Assembly (NCBI RefSeq): GCF_001624705.1
Contig: NZ_JSEO01000014.1
Coordinates: 62,001-126,000 of the forward strand
Length of the DNA stretch: 64,000 nucleotides
From: Marinomonas sp. SBI8L
GTDB taxonomy: Bacteria > Pseudomonadota > Gammaproteobacteria > Pseudomonadales > Marinomonadaceae
Direction of reading: 5' to 3'
Part shown: positions 9,273 through 19,466 of the stretch, in pieces
How the letters are laid out: every line of letters begins with the position of its first letter
How positions within the stretch are numbered: the stretch's first letter is position 1
Notes under the pieces: generated by a model
The model's database searches: none
Told to the model about the DNA's origin: nothing
The model's input: only the letters and a program-made list of their open reading frames with translations
Translations under genes and position numbers: made by a program

Positions 9273-9297
9273 GAAGAGTTACAATATAAATAAAAGA

Positions 9298-9582
9298 TTA
9301 AGCGAAAGTATCAACGCCAATAAGGTAGTTTTTCGGATTGTCTGCAGCCATAGATTGTGTAGCCTGATAGCTTGCTATCGCTTCCTGTACCGCTCTATCT
9401 AAACCTTCAACACGACTAAATTTGGCGCCCTGACTCTGCCGGGCATGCTCAAAGCTAGACACTGGGCTTGCAGGTAATGAAAACTGAGGGGCGCTAACAG
9501 GTTCAGCAACAGCAGGTAACGTCGGCTTAACTTTAGAGCGACCTGCATCCGAAACAACTGGAAAACGCGTATTTATTTGCAT
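9298..9582 (-). CDS. Hypothetical protein, 94 residues
   Basis: A small protein with a Pro/Ala/Ser-rich low-complexity first half and a helical second half, ending in NPKNYLIGVDTFA. There is no signal peptide, membrane helix or cysteine. It sits between uppP (34 bases upstream) and rsmJ (25 bases downstream) on the same strand, so it is probably cotranscribed. The clear start region and good spacing support a real gene, but no family was recognised. Confidence 0.55.
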   Translation of the reverse strand: MQINTRFPVVSDAGRSKVKPTLPAVAEPVSAPQFSLPASPVSSFEHARQSQGAKFSRVEGLDRAVQEAIASYQATQSMAADNPKNYLIGVDTFA

Positions 9583-9615
9583 AACAAGCGCGACCTCAAG
9601 ATTATAAGAAAATGA

Positions 9616-10419
9616 CTATCCAGCATATACCAAGGCAAGTAGTACGCCTCCCAATATTAGACGATATATTAAGAAGGGTGTAAAACCAATAGTATTTAGC
9701 CACTTCAAAAAGAAGTAAATACAAAAGTAAGCACTTAATGCAGATAAGATCACACCAGAAAAAAGCGAGCCCCATTCTACATAAACATCCGTTGTTAATA
9801 GCTGAACCAGCTTATAACCACCAGCTAGCACAATTAAAGGAATAGAAAGTAAAAATGAGAAACGTGCTGACGATTCGCGATTAAAGCCAAACGCCCTTGC
9901 TGCTGTCATAGTAATACCCGAACGTGATGTACCTGGAATCAAGGCAATCGCCTGAGCAATACCTATCATCAAACTAGTGCGCCAGGTTAGCTGGTATTCA
10001 CTTTTTTCATTAGAACCAAACCTATCTGCTAACCAAAGTAAAATACCAAAACCTATAGTGGCATAAGCTATCACTTCAACAGATCTGAGATTCGCTTCAA
10101 TAAAGTCATTAAAAACTAATCCAGCTAAACCAGCAGGTATAGTGCCTATGATTAAACACCAACCTAGCTTACTTTGTTCAGTTGAGCCCTTTCCCATCAA
10201 AGATGAAAACCAGCCCCCTACCACTTGAACAATATCGCGATAGAAATAAGTCACAACAGCAATCAAGGTGCCGACATGAACAGCGACATCAAAGGCTAAA
10301 CCTTGATCAGGCCAATTAAGCACCTGTGCAGGTAAGATAAGGTGAGCAGAGCTCGAAATAGGTAAAAATTCAGTTAGCCCTTGAATAAGGGCTAAGAAGA
10401 GTATTTGATACCAAAACAT
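9616..10419 (-). CDS. uppP: Undecaprenyl-diphosphatase UppP (BacA)
   Basis: A 267-residue polytopic inner-membrane phosphatase that recycles the lipid carrier for cell-wall synthesis and confers bacitracin tolerance. The two conserved active regions are present: QGLTEFLPISSSAHLIL (about residues 14-30, with Glu and Ser residues) and IPGTSRSGITMTAARAFG (about 161-178, with the PGTSRSG signature). About seven or eight hydrophobic helices are visible. Length is the family norm. It starts 4 bases after the tsaB stop, so the two are probably cotranscribed. Confidence 0.96.
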   Translation of the reverse strand: MFWYQILFLALIQGLTEFLPISSSAHLILPAQVLNWPDQGLAFDVAVHVGTLIAVVTYFYRDIVQVVGGWFSSLMGKGSTEQSKLGWCLIIGTIPAGLAGLVFNDFIEANLRSVEVIAYATIGFGILLWLADRFGSNEKSEYQLTWRTSLMIGIAQAIALIPGTSRSGITMTAARAFGFNRESSARFSFLLSIPLIVLAGGYKLVQLLTTDVYVEWGSLFSGVILSALSAYFCIYFFLKWLNTIGFTPFLIYRLILGGVLLALVYAG

Positions 10420-10423
10420 TAAA

Positions 10424-11131
10424 CTATCGTTTCCCTACTTTAAGCGGCTGCTTTTCCCATGATATTTCATCCCTAAGATAAGTTGGTACAGCTTCGTGAG
10501 CTGCTACCGTCTCGCCTTTATGCCAAGCTATTTCAGCCAAGCGAACAATACAAGATGCCTTTGGCGCGGCGTCTTCTAAAATATGCTTAGCCTGACTAGG
10601 CAATAAATTGGATAGTGTTTCTTGATAGCACCAACCAGACCCTATACCTTGATAAGCCTTCTCAAAACCAGATAGCTGATCAGGTTTAATTACAGTTTCT
10701 TCAAAGCTGGTTTTCACAACAAGCGAACCATCACTCTCAGAAAACTCATAACCACCAAGATACACTTCTCCCATACGAGCATCCAAAGCAGCTAACCAAT
10801 GATTATCACCTGTTTGCTGAAACCCATCTAAAGCCAAAGCGGCTAAGGTCGAAACAGGAATAACAGGTAAATCAGCGCCGTAAGCTAAACCTTGAACCAC
10901 ACCAGCAGCGATTCTTAGTCCAGTAAATGAACCTGGACCTCTAGCAAATGCGATGGCATCAAGATCAGATAAACTCAATTGTGCTTGAGTTAGCATCTGA
11001 TCGACCATGGGAAGAATTAATTCATTATGTTTACGAGGTGCGAGACGAAAATCATCCATCAGCACACCATCTACCAGCAATGCCACAGAGCATGCTGGTG
11101 TCGAAGTATCTAACGCTAAAATAGCAGTCAT
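10424..11131 (-). CDS. tsaB: tRNA threonylcarbamoyladenosine synthesis protein TsaB
   Basis: A 235-residue ASKHA-fold protein of the t6A37 tRNA modification complex (with TsaD, TsaE, TsaC). The N-terminal ILALDTSTPACSVALL and the GPGSFTGLRIAAGVVQGLAY motif (about residues 70-89) are diagnostic for TsaB. It partners TsaD but is itself catalytically inactive. It lies between adk (5-base gap) and uppP (4-base gap), giving a compact adk-tsaB-uppP operon. Length fits the family (about 220-235). Confidence 0.95.
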   Translation of the reverse strand: MTAILALDTSTPACSVALLVDGVLMDDFRLAPRKHNELILPMVDQMLTQAQLSLSDLDAIAFARGPGSFTGLRIAAGVVQGLAYGADLPVIPVSTLAALALDGFQQTGDNHWLAALDARMGEVYLGGYEFSESDGSLVVKTSFEETVIKPDQLSGFEKAYQGIGSGWCYQETLSNLLPSQAKHILEDAAPKASCIVRLAEIAWHKGETVAAHEAVPTYLRDEISWEKQPLKVGKR

Positions 11132-11136
11132 TTGTA

Positions 11137-11802
<666 letters not shown>

Positions 11803-12040
11803 CTATATATAATTTTAAAAAATAAAAACTGGTCTGACTTTTGTCGGTCTTACAGGCAGAGCATCACCTAGCTCAAATTGATACCTAGCCATTTACAAGT
11901 CATAAAAAATAAAACGGTCGCCAAGGATACCCAAGCAAGCATTGAATATGCAAATTAACTGACAAATATTCGTTATTAGGATCTGAATTGATCGCTTTTA
12001 AACAATTTTTTGGCAATTTTACCTGACTATACCTTGCTGA

Positions 12041-12070
12041 GAGTGAAAAACCTGTCCAAGGTTTTCACTC
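12041..12070. repeat. Inverted repeat downstream of ppc
   Basis: GAGTGAAAAACC pairs with GGTTTTCACTC across CTGTCCAA (one bulged A). It lies 20 bases beyond the ppc stop. There is no T-run on either strand, so this may be a 3'-end stabilising hairpin or a Rho-assisted stop rather than an intrinsic terminator. The rest of 11794-12089 shows no gene and presumably holds the adk promoter. Confidence 0.55.
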
Positions 12071-12089
12071 TTGAAGGCTAAGGCTTCAT

Positions 12090-14720
12090 TTAACCCGTAT
12101 TCTGCATGCCACTTGCGATACCCGCCATGGTTATCATAAGCGCTTTACTCACTTTTTTGTTATCAGACGTTTGTCTACTACGGTAGAGTAATTCTGCTTG
12201 CAGGTAATGTAACGGATCTATGTAAGGGTTACGAACATCAATTGACTGACGTATGGTTTGATTATCCTCTATCAAACGCTCTTGCTCTTTCAGCTCAATA
12301 ATCAGTGAACTTACTTTTTGCAGCTTATTACGCAATAAACGCCCTAATGGTTTTAGCTCTTCAGGCACAAGACGTTTTTCATAATATTCGGCTATTTCAG
12401 GCTCTGCCTTAGCAAGTACCATATCTAACATATCAAGATAAGCGGAGAAGAAAGGCCACTCTTCTCGCATCTGTCTTAATTTCTCTAAGTGTCCCGAATC
12501 AACCGCTTGCTGCAACGCACTTTCAGCACCTAGCCAAGCAGGTAACATCAAGCGTATTTGCATCCAAGCAAAAATCCAAGGAATGGCACGTAAACTTTCG
12601 ACGCCACCATCACTTTTACGACGAGCAGGTCGAGAACCTAATGGCAACTCTGCCAATTCCTGCTCTGGTGTAATAGCTCTAAAGTAAGGCACGAAGTCTT
12701 CATGGCCTCGAACTATGCTGCGATATTGATTCATACCTATCTCAGCCATTTCATCCATAACAGCGCGCCATTCTTCTTTTGGCGCCTCTGCAGGCATCAA
12801 TGTCGCTTCCAACACAGCAGAGCAATAAAGCTCTAAAGACCGTACTGCGATATCTGGAATACCAAATTTAAAGCGAATCATCTCACCTTGCTCTGTCACT
12901 CGAATAGAACCATTCACAGAACCTGGAGGTTGAGACAAAATAGCAACATGCGCAGGACCACCACCACGACCAACTGTACCACCACGACCATGGAACAAAG
13001 TCAGGCGCACACCATGCTTATGACACAAATCTGTTAGCGCTTCTTGAGCTCGATACTGCCCCCAAGTTGCCGCAATTTGTCCTGCATCTTTCGCAGAATC
13101 AGAGTAACCAATCATGACTTCTTGCTGGCCATCAATATAAGCCTTATACCAAGGCATAGAGAAAAGTTGCTCAATTGTCGGCTGGGCATTATCAAGGTCT
13201 GCGAGTGTTTCAAATAAAGGTACAATACGCATTTTCTGGACGACGCCACTCTCTTGCAATAAAAGAGCAACGGCCAAAACATCAGAAGGCGCGCTAGCCA
13301 TAGAGATCACATAAGAGCCAAATGAACTGGCATCACCATCCGCTATCATGGCAAAAGTATCTAAGACTTCTTTAACTTCAGGCGTTGTCACCCAATCACG
13401 GGGCAACAATGGGCGCTTAGAGTTTAATTCAGTTAACAAAAATGCTTGGCGTGATGCTTCATCCCATTCGGCATAATCACCAACACCATAAAAACGAGTA
13501 ATCGCAGATAGTGCATCAATATGACGCGATGCATCTTGCCTTACATCCAGTTTAACTAGACTCAAACCAAAAGTGGCTGCACAACGAATCAAATCTAGCA
13601 GGCGACCATTAGCAATTACCTTCATGCCACAATCAATCAAAGATTGGTGGCAAAGCACCAGATCATCATGTAATTGTTTACTATCTAAAAGAATATTTTC
13701 ACGACTCGCAGGTTCACCTTTAATACAAGCTTGAGCCCAGTCGCGAGTTGCGATCATTTTATTTTCAAGGTTTCGTAGAATTTCACGATAAGGCTGAGTG
13801 CTTTCGCCAACTCTATCTCTTAAAGCCTGATTACATTCGGACATAGAGAACTCAGAACGCAGGACATTTAAATCTTTTATATAAAGATCTGCCGCCATCC
13901 AGCGAGCCAGCAAGCTCACTTCTTTCGTCACCTTAGCTGTCACATTAGGATTACCGTCTCTATCACCGCCCATCCAAGTCGCAAACTTAACAGGCGCCAA
14001 ATCCATAGGCATTAAAGCCCCATCTAAGTGACGGCTAAATTGTTGCTCTAATTGACGATAAAAGCGTGGAATTGCTTGCCACAAAGATTGCTCAATAACA
14101 GCAAAGCCCCATTTAGCTTCATCAACTGGCGTCGGTCTTTGATCACGGATTTCATCCGTATGCCAAGCCTGCGTAATAATTTCACTTAAGCGACGTACAT
14201 GAATATCTTCTTCAAGCGGAAGAATATTATCTTTATCTAGCGCTTCAAGTTCAGAGGAAATGTTGTCATATTTTTGAATAAGGGAACGACGTACTACTTC
14301 TGTTGGGTGTGCGGTTAAAACAAGCTCTATGGACTGCTCTTTCAAGGTTGAAAGAATACTTTCCTGACTGTGACCATTATCATGCAGTCGAGTAAGCAAG
14401 TCACCAACTGGGTTTTGGTATACACCTAAGCTCTCATTTGTGCGACGTCTATGCACCCTATGATATTGCTCAGCAATATTTGATAGATTAAGGAATTGGT
14501 TAAAAGCACGAGCAACAGGTACTATCTCATCATCGTTCAACGCCTCAAGCGCTGCAATCAAAGGGGCTGAATCGCCTGCCTGTCGACCTTCTTTAGATAG
14601 TCTGCGAATATCTTCAACTTGATTAAGTAAGTCTTCCCCTAAATGATTAATCATGGTTTCCCCAAGACAATCACCTAAAAGTCTCACATTTTCGCGTAAC
14701 GAAGCCTGTCGATCACTCAC
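12090..14720 (-). CDS. ppc: Phosphoenolpyruvate carboxylase
   Basis: An 876-residue anaplerotic enzyme forming oxaloacetate from PEP and bicarbonate. Catalytic signatures are VLTAHPTEVVRRSLIQKY (active-site His, about residues 133-150), FATWMGGDRDGNPNVTAKVT (about 247-266), GYSDSAKDAGQIAATW (about 538-553) and LFHGRGGTVGRGGGPAH (about 574-590). The C-terminus SGMQNTG is the conserved end that closes over the active site. Length is the bacterial norm (about 880). It appears monocistronic, with 120 bases upstream before mazG. Confidence 0.97.
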   Translation of the reverse strand: MSDRQASLRENVRLLGDCLGETMINHLGEDLLNQVEDIRRLSKEGRQAGDSAPLIAALEALNDDEIVPVARAFNQFLNLSNIAEQYHRVHRRRTNESLGVYQNPVGDLLTRLHDNGHSQESILSTLKEQSIELVLTAHPTEVVRRSLIQKYDNISSELEALDKDNILPLEEDIHVRRLSEIITQAWHTDEIRDQRPTPVDEAKWGFAVIEQSLWQAIPRFYRQLEQQFSRHLDGALMPMDLAPVKFATWMGGDRDGNPNVTAKVTKEVSLLARWMAADLYIKDLNVLRSEFSMSECNQALRDRVGESTQPYREILRNLENKMIATRDWAQACIKGEPASRENILLDSKQLHDDLVLCHQSLIDCGMKVIANGRLLDLIRCAATFGLSLVKLDVRQDASRHIDALSAITRFYGVGDYAEWDEASRQAFLLTELNSKRPLLPRDWVTTPEVKEVLDTFAMIADGDASSFGSYVISMASAPSDVLAVALLLQESGVVQKMRIVPLFETLADLDNAQPTIEQLFSMPWYKAYIDGQQEVMIGYSDSAKDAGQIAATWGQYRAQEALTDLCHKHGVRLTLFHGRGGTVGRGGGPAHVAILSQPPGSVNGSIRVTEQGEMIRFKFGIPDIAVRSLELYCSAVLEATLMPAEAPKEEWRAVMDEMAEIGMNQYRSIVRGHEDFVPYFRAITPEQELAELPLGSRPARRKSDGGVESLRAIPWIFAWMQIRLMLPAWLGAESALQQAVDSGHLEKLRQMREEWPFFSAYLDMLDMVLAKAEPEIAEYYEKRLVPEELKPLGRLLRNKLQKVSSLIIELKEQERLIEDNQTIRQSIDVRNPYIDPLHYLQAELLYRSRQTSDNKKVSKALMITMAGIASGMQNTG

Positions 14721-14840
14721 TTAATAATCTCCCATCCATCTATGTTGCGTACATAGCATTAAAAATTTGCTTGAATTGAATGTATCTGCAACAAAATATT
14801 CATCTTGATCAATGCTGTTTTTCGATCAATTTATTGGCTT

Positions 14841-15656
14841 TTATAAGCCTTCTGATTTGGCCTGATCCCAGTATTTATCGAGCTCAGCTAAGCCACAATC
14901 ATCTAATTTTTTGCCTTGTTCTTGCAGCAAGCTTTCAATTCTAGCAAATCGACGACAAAATTTCTGGTTTGTTAAGCTAACAGCTTGTTCTGGATCTTGT
15001 TTAACATGTCTAGCAAGGTTTGCCATGACAAACAACAAGTCCCCGAGCTCTTCTTGAATATGACCATTATCGCGCTCTTCAATGGCTTCTTCTAGCTCAT
15101 CCAGTTCTTCTCGAATTTTTGCAAAAACAGGCTTAACATCTGGCCAATCAAAACCAACTTTAGCTGCTTTTTTTTGCAGTTTTACTGCCCTTTGCATAGG
15201 AGGCATCTTTGCGGGGATAGAGTCAAGCAGACCCGTTTTCGTATCCTGCGGTTTTAACGCTTTTTCTTGCTGTTTGATCACTTGCCATTGTTCAGCAATT
15301 TCAGCATCCGTTAAACTACTTTGAGTGCCAAAACTTGAAAGCTGGCCATCAGGAAAGACATGAGGATGTCGACGTAACATTTTACTGGTAATGCCAGCGA
15401 CAACATCATCAAAGTTAAAGGCTTCTTTCTCATTTGCTATCTGAGCATGGAAAACAACCTGAAATAACAAATCGCCCAACTCTTCTTTTAAATGAGCCAA
15501 GTCTTTAGACTCTATCGCATCAACAACTTCATAGGCCTCTTCTGTTAAATAAGGGACAAGGCTGTCATGGGTTTGCTTTAAGTCCCAAGGGCAACCCTTT
15601 TCAGGAGCCCTAAGGTTTGCCATTAAGGTTAATAAATCATCTAGTTTATGACTCAC
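14841..15656 (-). CDS. mazG: Nucleoside triphosphate pyrophosphohydrolase MazG
   Basis: A 271-residue all-alpha NTP pyrophosphatase with two MazG repeats. The first repeat holds CPWDLKQTHDSLVPYLTEEA and the metal-binding EELGDLLFQVVFHA (about residues 22-73); the second has REELDELEEAIEERDNGH and EELGDLLFVMANLARH (about 187-218). MazG hydrolyses non-canonical NTPs and can reduce ppGpp levels in E. coli. The start overlaps the relA stop by 4 bases (ATGA), a coupling that fits this role. Confidence 0.95.
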   Translation of the reverse strand: MSHKLDDLLTLMANLRAPEKGCPWDLKQTHDSLVPYLTEEAYEVVDAIESKDLAHLKEELGDLLFQVVFHAQIANEKEAFNFDDVVAGITSKMLRRHPHVFPDGQLSSFGTQSSLTDAEIAEQWQVIKQQEKALKPQDTKTGLLDSIPAKMPPMQRAVKLQKKAAKVGFDWPDVKPVFAKIREELDELEEAIEERDNGHIQEELGDLLFVMANLARHVKQDPEQAVSLTNQKFCRRFARIESLLQEQGKKLDDCGLAELDKYWDQAKSEGL

Positions 15657-17896
15657 TTCTCTCGCTCACGATAAACGTTCAAAACATTAGGTAGCTGATT
15701 AATACGATGCAATAACTTACTTAATATATCTAGCTCACCTACTTCAATCGTAAAACGAATCAAGGCGGTATTACTTTCTTTCGTTGAGATCGTATTCATG
15801 GATAGAAGATTCACCTTTTCATTAGCGAGAAGGTTAGTAATGTCCCTAAGCAGGCCAGTTCTATCATAAGCTTCTATCTGAATGTTGACAGGATAGAGGT
15901 TACCAGACTCTTCGCCCCAGCTCACTTCAACCACACGCTCCGGCTCATCAACTTGTAACTGCACCATGTTAATACAATCTTGGCGATGAACGGATACACC
16001 TCTACCTTGCGTAATAAAGCCTAAAATCTCATCACCCGGAATCGGCGTACAGCATTTCGCCATACTAGTGAGCAGCTTACCTACGCCACGAATATGAACA
16101 TCACTTTGATCCGCATCATGCTGACTTTTACGCAAACGTGGTGGGTGCTCTTTATCACCATCCAAACCATAAACATCTTCAATACGACGAAGAATACGCG
16201 CTATCTGGATATCACCTGCGCCTATACCAACATAAAACTCTTCCTTGCTAGCATACTTGCACTTTTCAGCTATGAGTTGTAAGTCGATATTGGCTTCATC
16301 TATCCCAAGACGCTTAAAGTTTTGTTCTATGATCTGACGACCAGCTTGAATATTTTTATCTTTATCCTGTTTTTTAAACCAGTTTTGGATATTTGCTCTA
16401 GCTCGGTTTGTTTTCACATACCCTAAACTATTGTGTAGCCAATCACGGCTCGGACCACCTTCTTTCGTGGTTAATATCTCGACTTTGTCACCGGTTTTAA
16501 GTGGTGTGACCAAAGAAATAATACGGCCATTTACCTTGGCACCACGACAACGGTGGCCTATTTCCGTGTGTACACGATAAGCAAAATCTACCGCGGTAGA
16601 GTTTGTCGGTAAATCCACCACATGGCCATCTGGTGTAAAGAGATAAATCCTATCTTGTTCGATATCACTTCGAACTTGCTCAGACAGAGATTCAAGATCC
16701 CCTTGAACCTCATGAAAATCTAAGATGGTTCTTAACCAAGAAAGCTTTTCTTCGTACGAGCTACTATTCGAGCTTAAATCTGTACCTTTATATTTCCAGT
16801 GGGCGCACACACCAAGTTCAGCATCTTCATGCATTTTATGAGTACGAATTTGAATCTCGACAGCACGCCCATTCGGCCCAATAACCGCCGTATGCAATGA
16901 CTGGTAACCGTTAGATTTTGGGTTACTGATATAATCATCAAATTCATGGGGAATCGGCTTCCAGAGAGTGTGAACTGTACCTAATACACCATAACAATCC
17001 ATGGTTTTATCAACCAAAATACGCACGGCACGAACATCATAAACTTCATCAAAACCAATATTTTTACGCTTCATTTTGCGCCAAATACTATAGATGTGCT
17101 TTGCTCGTCCCATTAAATCCGCATGGATATTAATTTTTTGCAATTCCACATCTAAAGTGGAGATCACTTCATCTATATATTCTTGGCGAGCAATACGCTT
17201 TTCATCTAGCCAGGTTGCAACGCGCTTATACTCGGTTGGATATAGGTAACGGAAAGATAAGTCTTCCAACTCCCATTTGATATAACCTATGCCTAGTCTG
17301 TGTGCTAAAGGTGCATAAACACTTTGCACTTCCAAAGCCACAGCCTCACGCCTTGCGCCATCTTGATGTTTTGCTTCTTTAATTGCACATGCTCTTTCTG
17401 CTAGCTTCACCAACACAACACGCACATCATCAATGATAGACACCAGCATTTTTCGTAAAGATTCAAGCTGGTTATCACTATTACCTAGCACTTCAGCCTT
17501 TGTATCTGCGGAAAGGTTTTTTGATACCTCTCCCATGCGAATTACCCCTTCAATAATAGAGGCAACTTTACGACCAAACATGTCAGCCACTTTTTCTATG
17601 GCCAACTGATCTTCACGTACAGCTCGATACATGGCTGCTGCAAGTAAAGAGTCTTGATCTGCTCGAAAACCGGAAAGGATTTCGACCATTTCTAAACCCG
17701 CTTTAAAAGTACTTGCTTGAGGCCCCCAATAGGAGTCTTTACCCATTGCAACTTCCGCTTGACGTGATAATTCACATGCCATCCGTAATGGGACACGTGC
17801 TGAAACATCAATATTGTCGCCTAACTGCGCCATCCACAGATCAATATCCACAGACCCATCGGCTTGGGTTGGATGATCCTTACGCACTGTTACCAT
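15653..17896 (-). CDS. relA: GTP pyrophosphokinase RelA ((p)ppGpp synthetase I)
   Basis: A 747-residue ribosome-associated stringent factor. Domains in order are: an N-terminal pseudo-hydrolase in which the HD dipeptide is lost (AAAMYRAVRED, about residues 86-96), a synthetase with GRAKHIYSIWRKMKRKN and SNPKSNGYQSLHT, a TGS domain (IYLFTPDGHVVDLP, about 416-429), a zinc-finger/CC region with MAKCCTPIPGDEI (about 615-627), and a C-terminal ACT/RRM domain. Loss of HD marks it as RelA, synthetase only, rather than SpoT. It lies between rlmD (15-base gap) and mazG. Confidence 0.97.
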   Translation of the reverse strand: MVTVRKDHPTQADGSVDIDLWMAQLGDNIDVSARVPLRMACELSRQAEVAMGKDSYWGPQASTFKAGLEMVEILSGFRADQDSLLAAAMYRAVREDQLAIEKVADMFGRKVASIIEGVIRMGEVSKNLSADTKAEVLGNSDNQLESLRKMLVSIIDDVRVVLVKLAERACAIKEAKHQDGARREAVALEVQSVYAPLAHRLGIGYIKWELEDLSFRYLYPTEYKRVATWLDEKRIARQEYIDEVISTLDVELQKINIHADLMGRAKHIYSIWRKMKRKNIGFDEVYDVRAVRILVDKTMDCYGVLGTVHTLWKPIPHEFDDYISNPKSNGYQSLHTAVIGPNGRAVEIQIRTHKMHEDAELGVCAHWKYKGTDLSSNSSSYEEKLSWLRTILDFHEVQGDLESLSEQVRSDIEQDRIYLFTPDGHVVDLPTNSTAVDFAYRVHTEIGHRCRGAKVNGRIISLVTPLKTGDKVEILTTKEGGPSRDWLHNSLGYVKTNRARANIQNWFKKQDKDKNIQAGRQIIEQNFKRLGIDEANIDLQLIAEKCKYASKEEFYVGIGAGDIQIARILRRIEDVYGLDGDKEHPPRLRKSQHDADQSDVHIRGVGKLLTSMAKCCTPIPGDEILGFITQGRGVSVHRQDCINMVQLQVDEPERVVEVSWGEESGNLYPVNIQIEAYDRTGLLRDITNLLANEKVNLLSMNTISTKESNTALIRFTIEVGELDILSKLLHRINQLPNVLNVYREREK

Positions 17897-17911
17897 GTGT
17901 TCACCTTTTGC

Positions 17912-19237
17912 TTAGTGCTTCTTTTGTAACAACATCATGGTTTCAACATGAGCCGTCTGAGGAAACATTTCCATCATACTCACACGCTTCACTTTATAAC
18001 CATGCTCTACAAGAAATTCTGCATCCCGTGCTAACGTTGCCGCGTCACAAGACACGTATAAAATAGTGTCTATTTTAAGTTTGAGTAAACTTGGTAAAAA
18101 CTCAAACGCACCCGCTCTTGGCGGATCTAACAAAGCCTTTGTAAAGCCTTTTTTCAATTCACTGTGAGTCACTTTTTGAGTCAAGTCTGCACCAATAAAG
18201 GTCACATTCTCTAGCCCATTCAAACTCGCATTGCGCTCGCCATTTAGCACCATTTGCGGCTGAACTTCCACCCCAACAACCTTTGCTGCGGTTTTAGCCA
18301 TTGGCAAGGAGAAGTTTCCTGCCCCGCAAAATAAATCCAAAACCTTATCTTGATCATTAAGATCTAACCACTGCAAAGCTTGGGCCACCATCTTATCATT
18401 CATAGGTTTATTCACTTGAATGAAGTCTTGTGGGTGGTAATGAATAGATAAACCTTCCAAGGTATATTGGCGTAATGATTCTTCATCACACTTAACTTTA
18501 TCTAGGGACGGCGCTTGCAAATACAAGTCCCATCCATAGGAGCCTGCTCTTTCAGTCCACAAAGCCAGATCATTTACGGTTAAGTCAGCCGTTAATCGTA
18601 ATAAAACAGAACAGCCTAAGTCATCTTCAAGTAGCTCAATATGACCAATAGCACTCGGCTTTTCACTTTGTGCAAGAGTCTGCCTTAAGCTAGGCATAAT
18701 CGCCTGCAACTTTTCAGTCATCACAACACAGGTATCAAGGTTAACTATATCGGCAGAGGCTTTACCCCTAAACCCCATATTAACGCTACCATCTTTATTT
18801 GTTTTAACCGCCAGTCTGGCACGACGGCGATAAGCGAGAGGAGCATCAGTCAACTGCTCCATTTCACCCGTAAAATTAAGCTTACGAAGCTGCCCAGTTA
18901 ACCATACTTGTTTTGCCGCAACTTGCTGAGAGTAAGACAAATGCATAAAGCAGCAGCCACCACACTGATCAAAGTGCAGGCATGTAGGCATTACCCTGTC
19001 TTCTGATGCTTGCTGAATTCGAGTCAATTTGGCTTCGTCATAACGACGATTAGATTTAAAAACTCGAGCGCTGACCTCTTCTCCAGGTAGCGCACCTGCA
19101 ATGAAGGTAACCTTACCGTCAGACTTAGCAATACCTCTAGCATCATGAGTAAGACGATCTATGTGAAAAACGAGTTCAGGTCCCAGTTTAGCGGGGGAAG
19201 CGCTAGGTCTTCTTTGTTGACGAGTACGATGCTTCAA
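17912..19237 (-). CDS. rlmD: 23S rRNA (uracil1939-C5)-methyltransferase RlmD
   Basis: A 441-residue RumA-family enzyme. It starts with a basic stretch and a TRAM domain (about residues 20-75). An iron-sulphur cluster is expected from CLHFDQCGGCCFMH (about 83-96) and the later Cys in LDTCVVM. The SAM motif is LDLFCGAGNFSLPMA (about 298-312), and the catalytic nucleophile lies in LYVSCDAATLARD (about 391-403). It precedes relA by 15 bases. A 229-base gap upstream after cysM probably contains its promoter. Confidence 0.95.
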   Translation of the reverse strand: MKHRTRQQRRPSASPAKLGPELVFHIDRLTHDARGIAKSDGKVTFIAGALPGEEVSARVFKSNRRYDEAKLTRIQQASEDRVMPTCLHFDQCGGCCFMHLSYSQQVAAKQVWLTGQLRKLNFTGEMEQLTDAPLAYRRRARLAVKTNKDGSVNMGFRGKASADIVNLDTCVVMTEKLQAIMPSLRQTLAQSEKPSAIGHIELLEDDLGCSVLLRLTADLTVNDLALWTERAGSYGWDLYLQAPSLDKVKCDEESLRQYTLEGLSIHYHPQDFIQVNKPMNDKMVAQALQWLDLNDQDKVLDLFCGAGNFSLPMAKTAAKVVGVEVQPQMVLNGERNASLNGLENVTFIGADLTQKVTHSELKKGFTKALLDPPRAGAFEFLPSLLKLKIDTILYVSCDAATLARDAEFLVEHGYKVKRVSMMEMFPQTAHVETMMLLQKKH

Positions 19238-19466
19238 AAATTGGGCTCATTTGTATTTATTAACAACGGCGGCAATTTTACCCAAAAGCCAAGCTATCAG
19301 CTAGCTAACTTAGTGGAGATAAAGAGAAGAATTTATAAAATATCAGAGGTTTCAATGCAGTAAGCCAAAGTGATGAAACCATTTGTTATATTTTAGGGTA
19401 GAAAAACAATTTAACTTGCTCTCCACCCCAAAAGAATTAATGTCTCATAACCTAGGCGTCTAAATC

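Noticed and set aside
16094-16282. Forward-strand frame inside relA
   Set aside because: Shadow of relA, which has a complete set of family domains.
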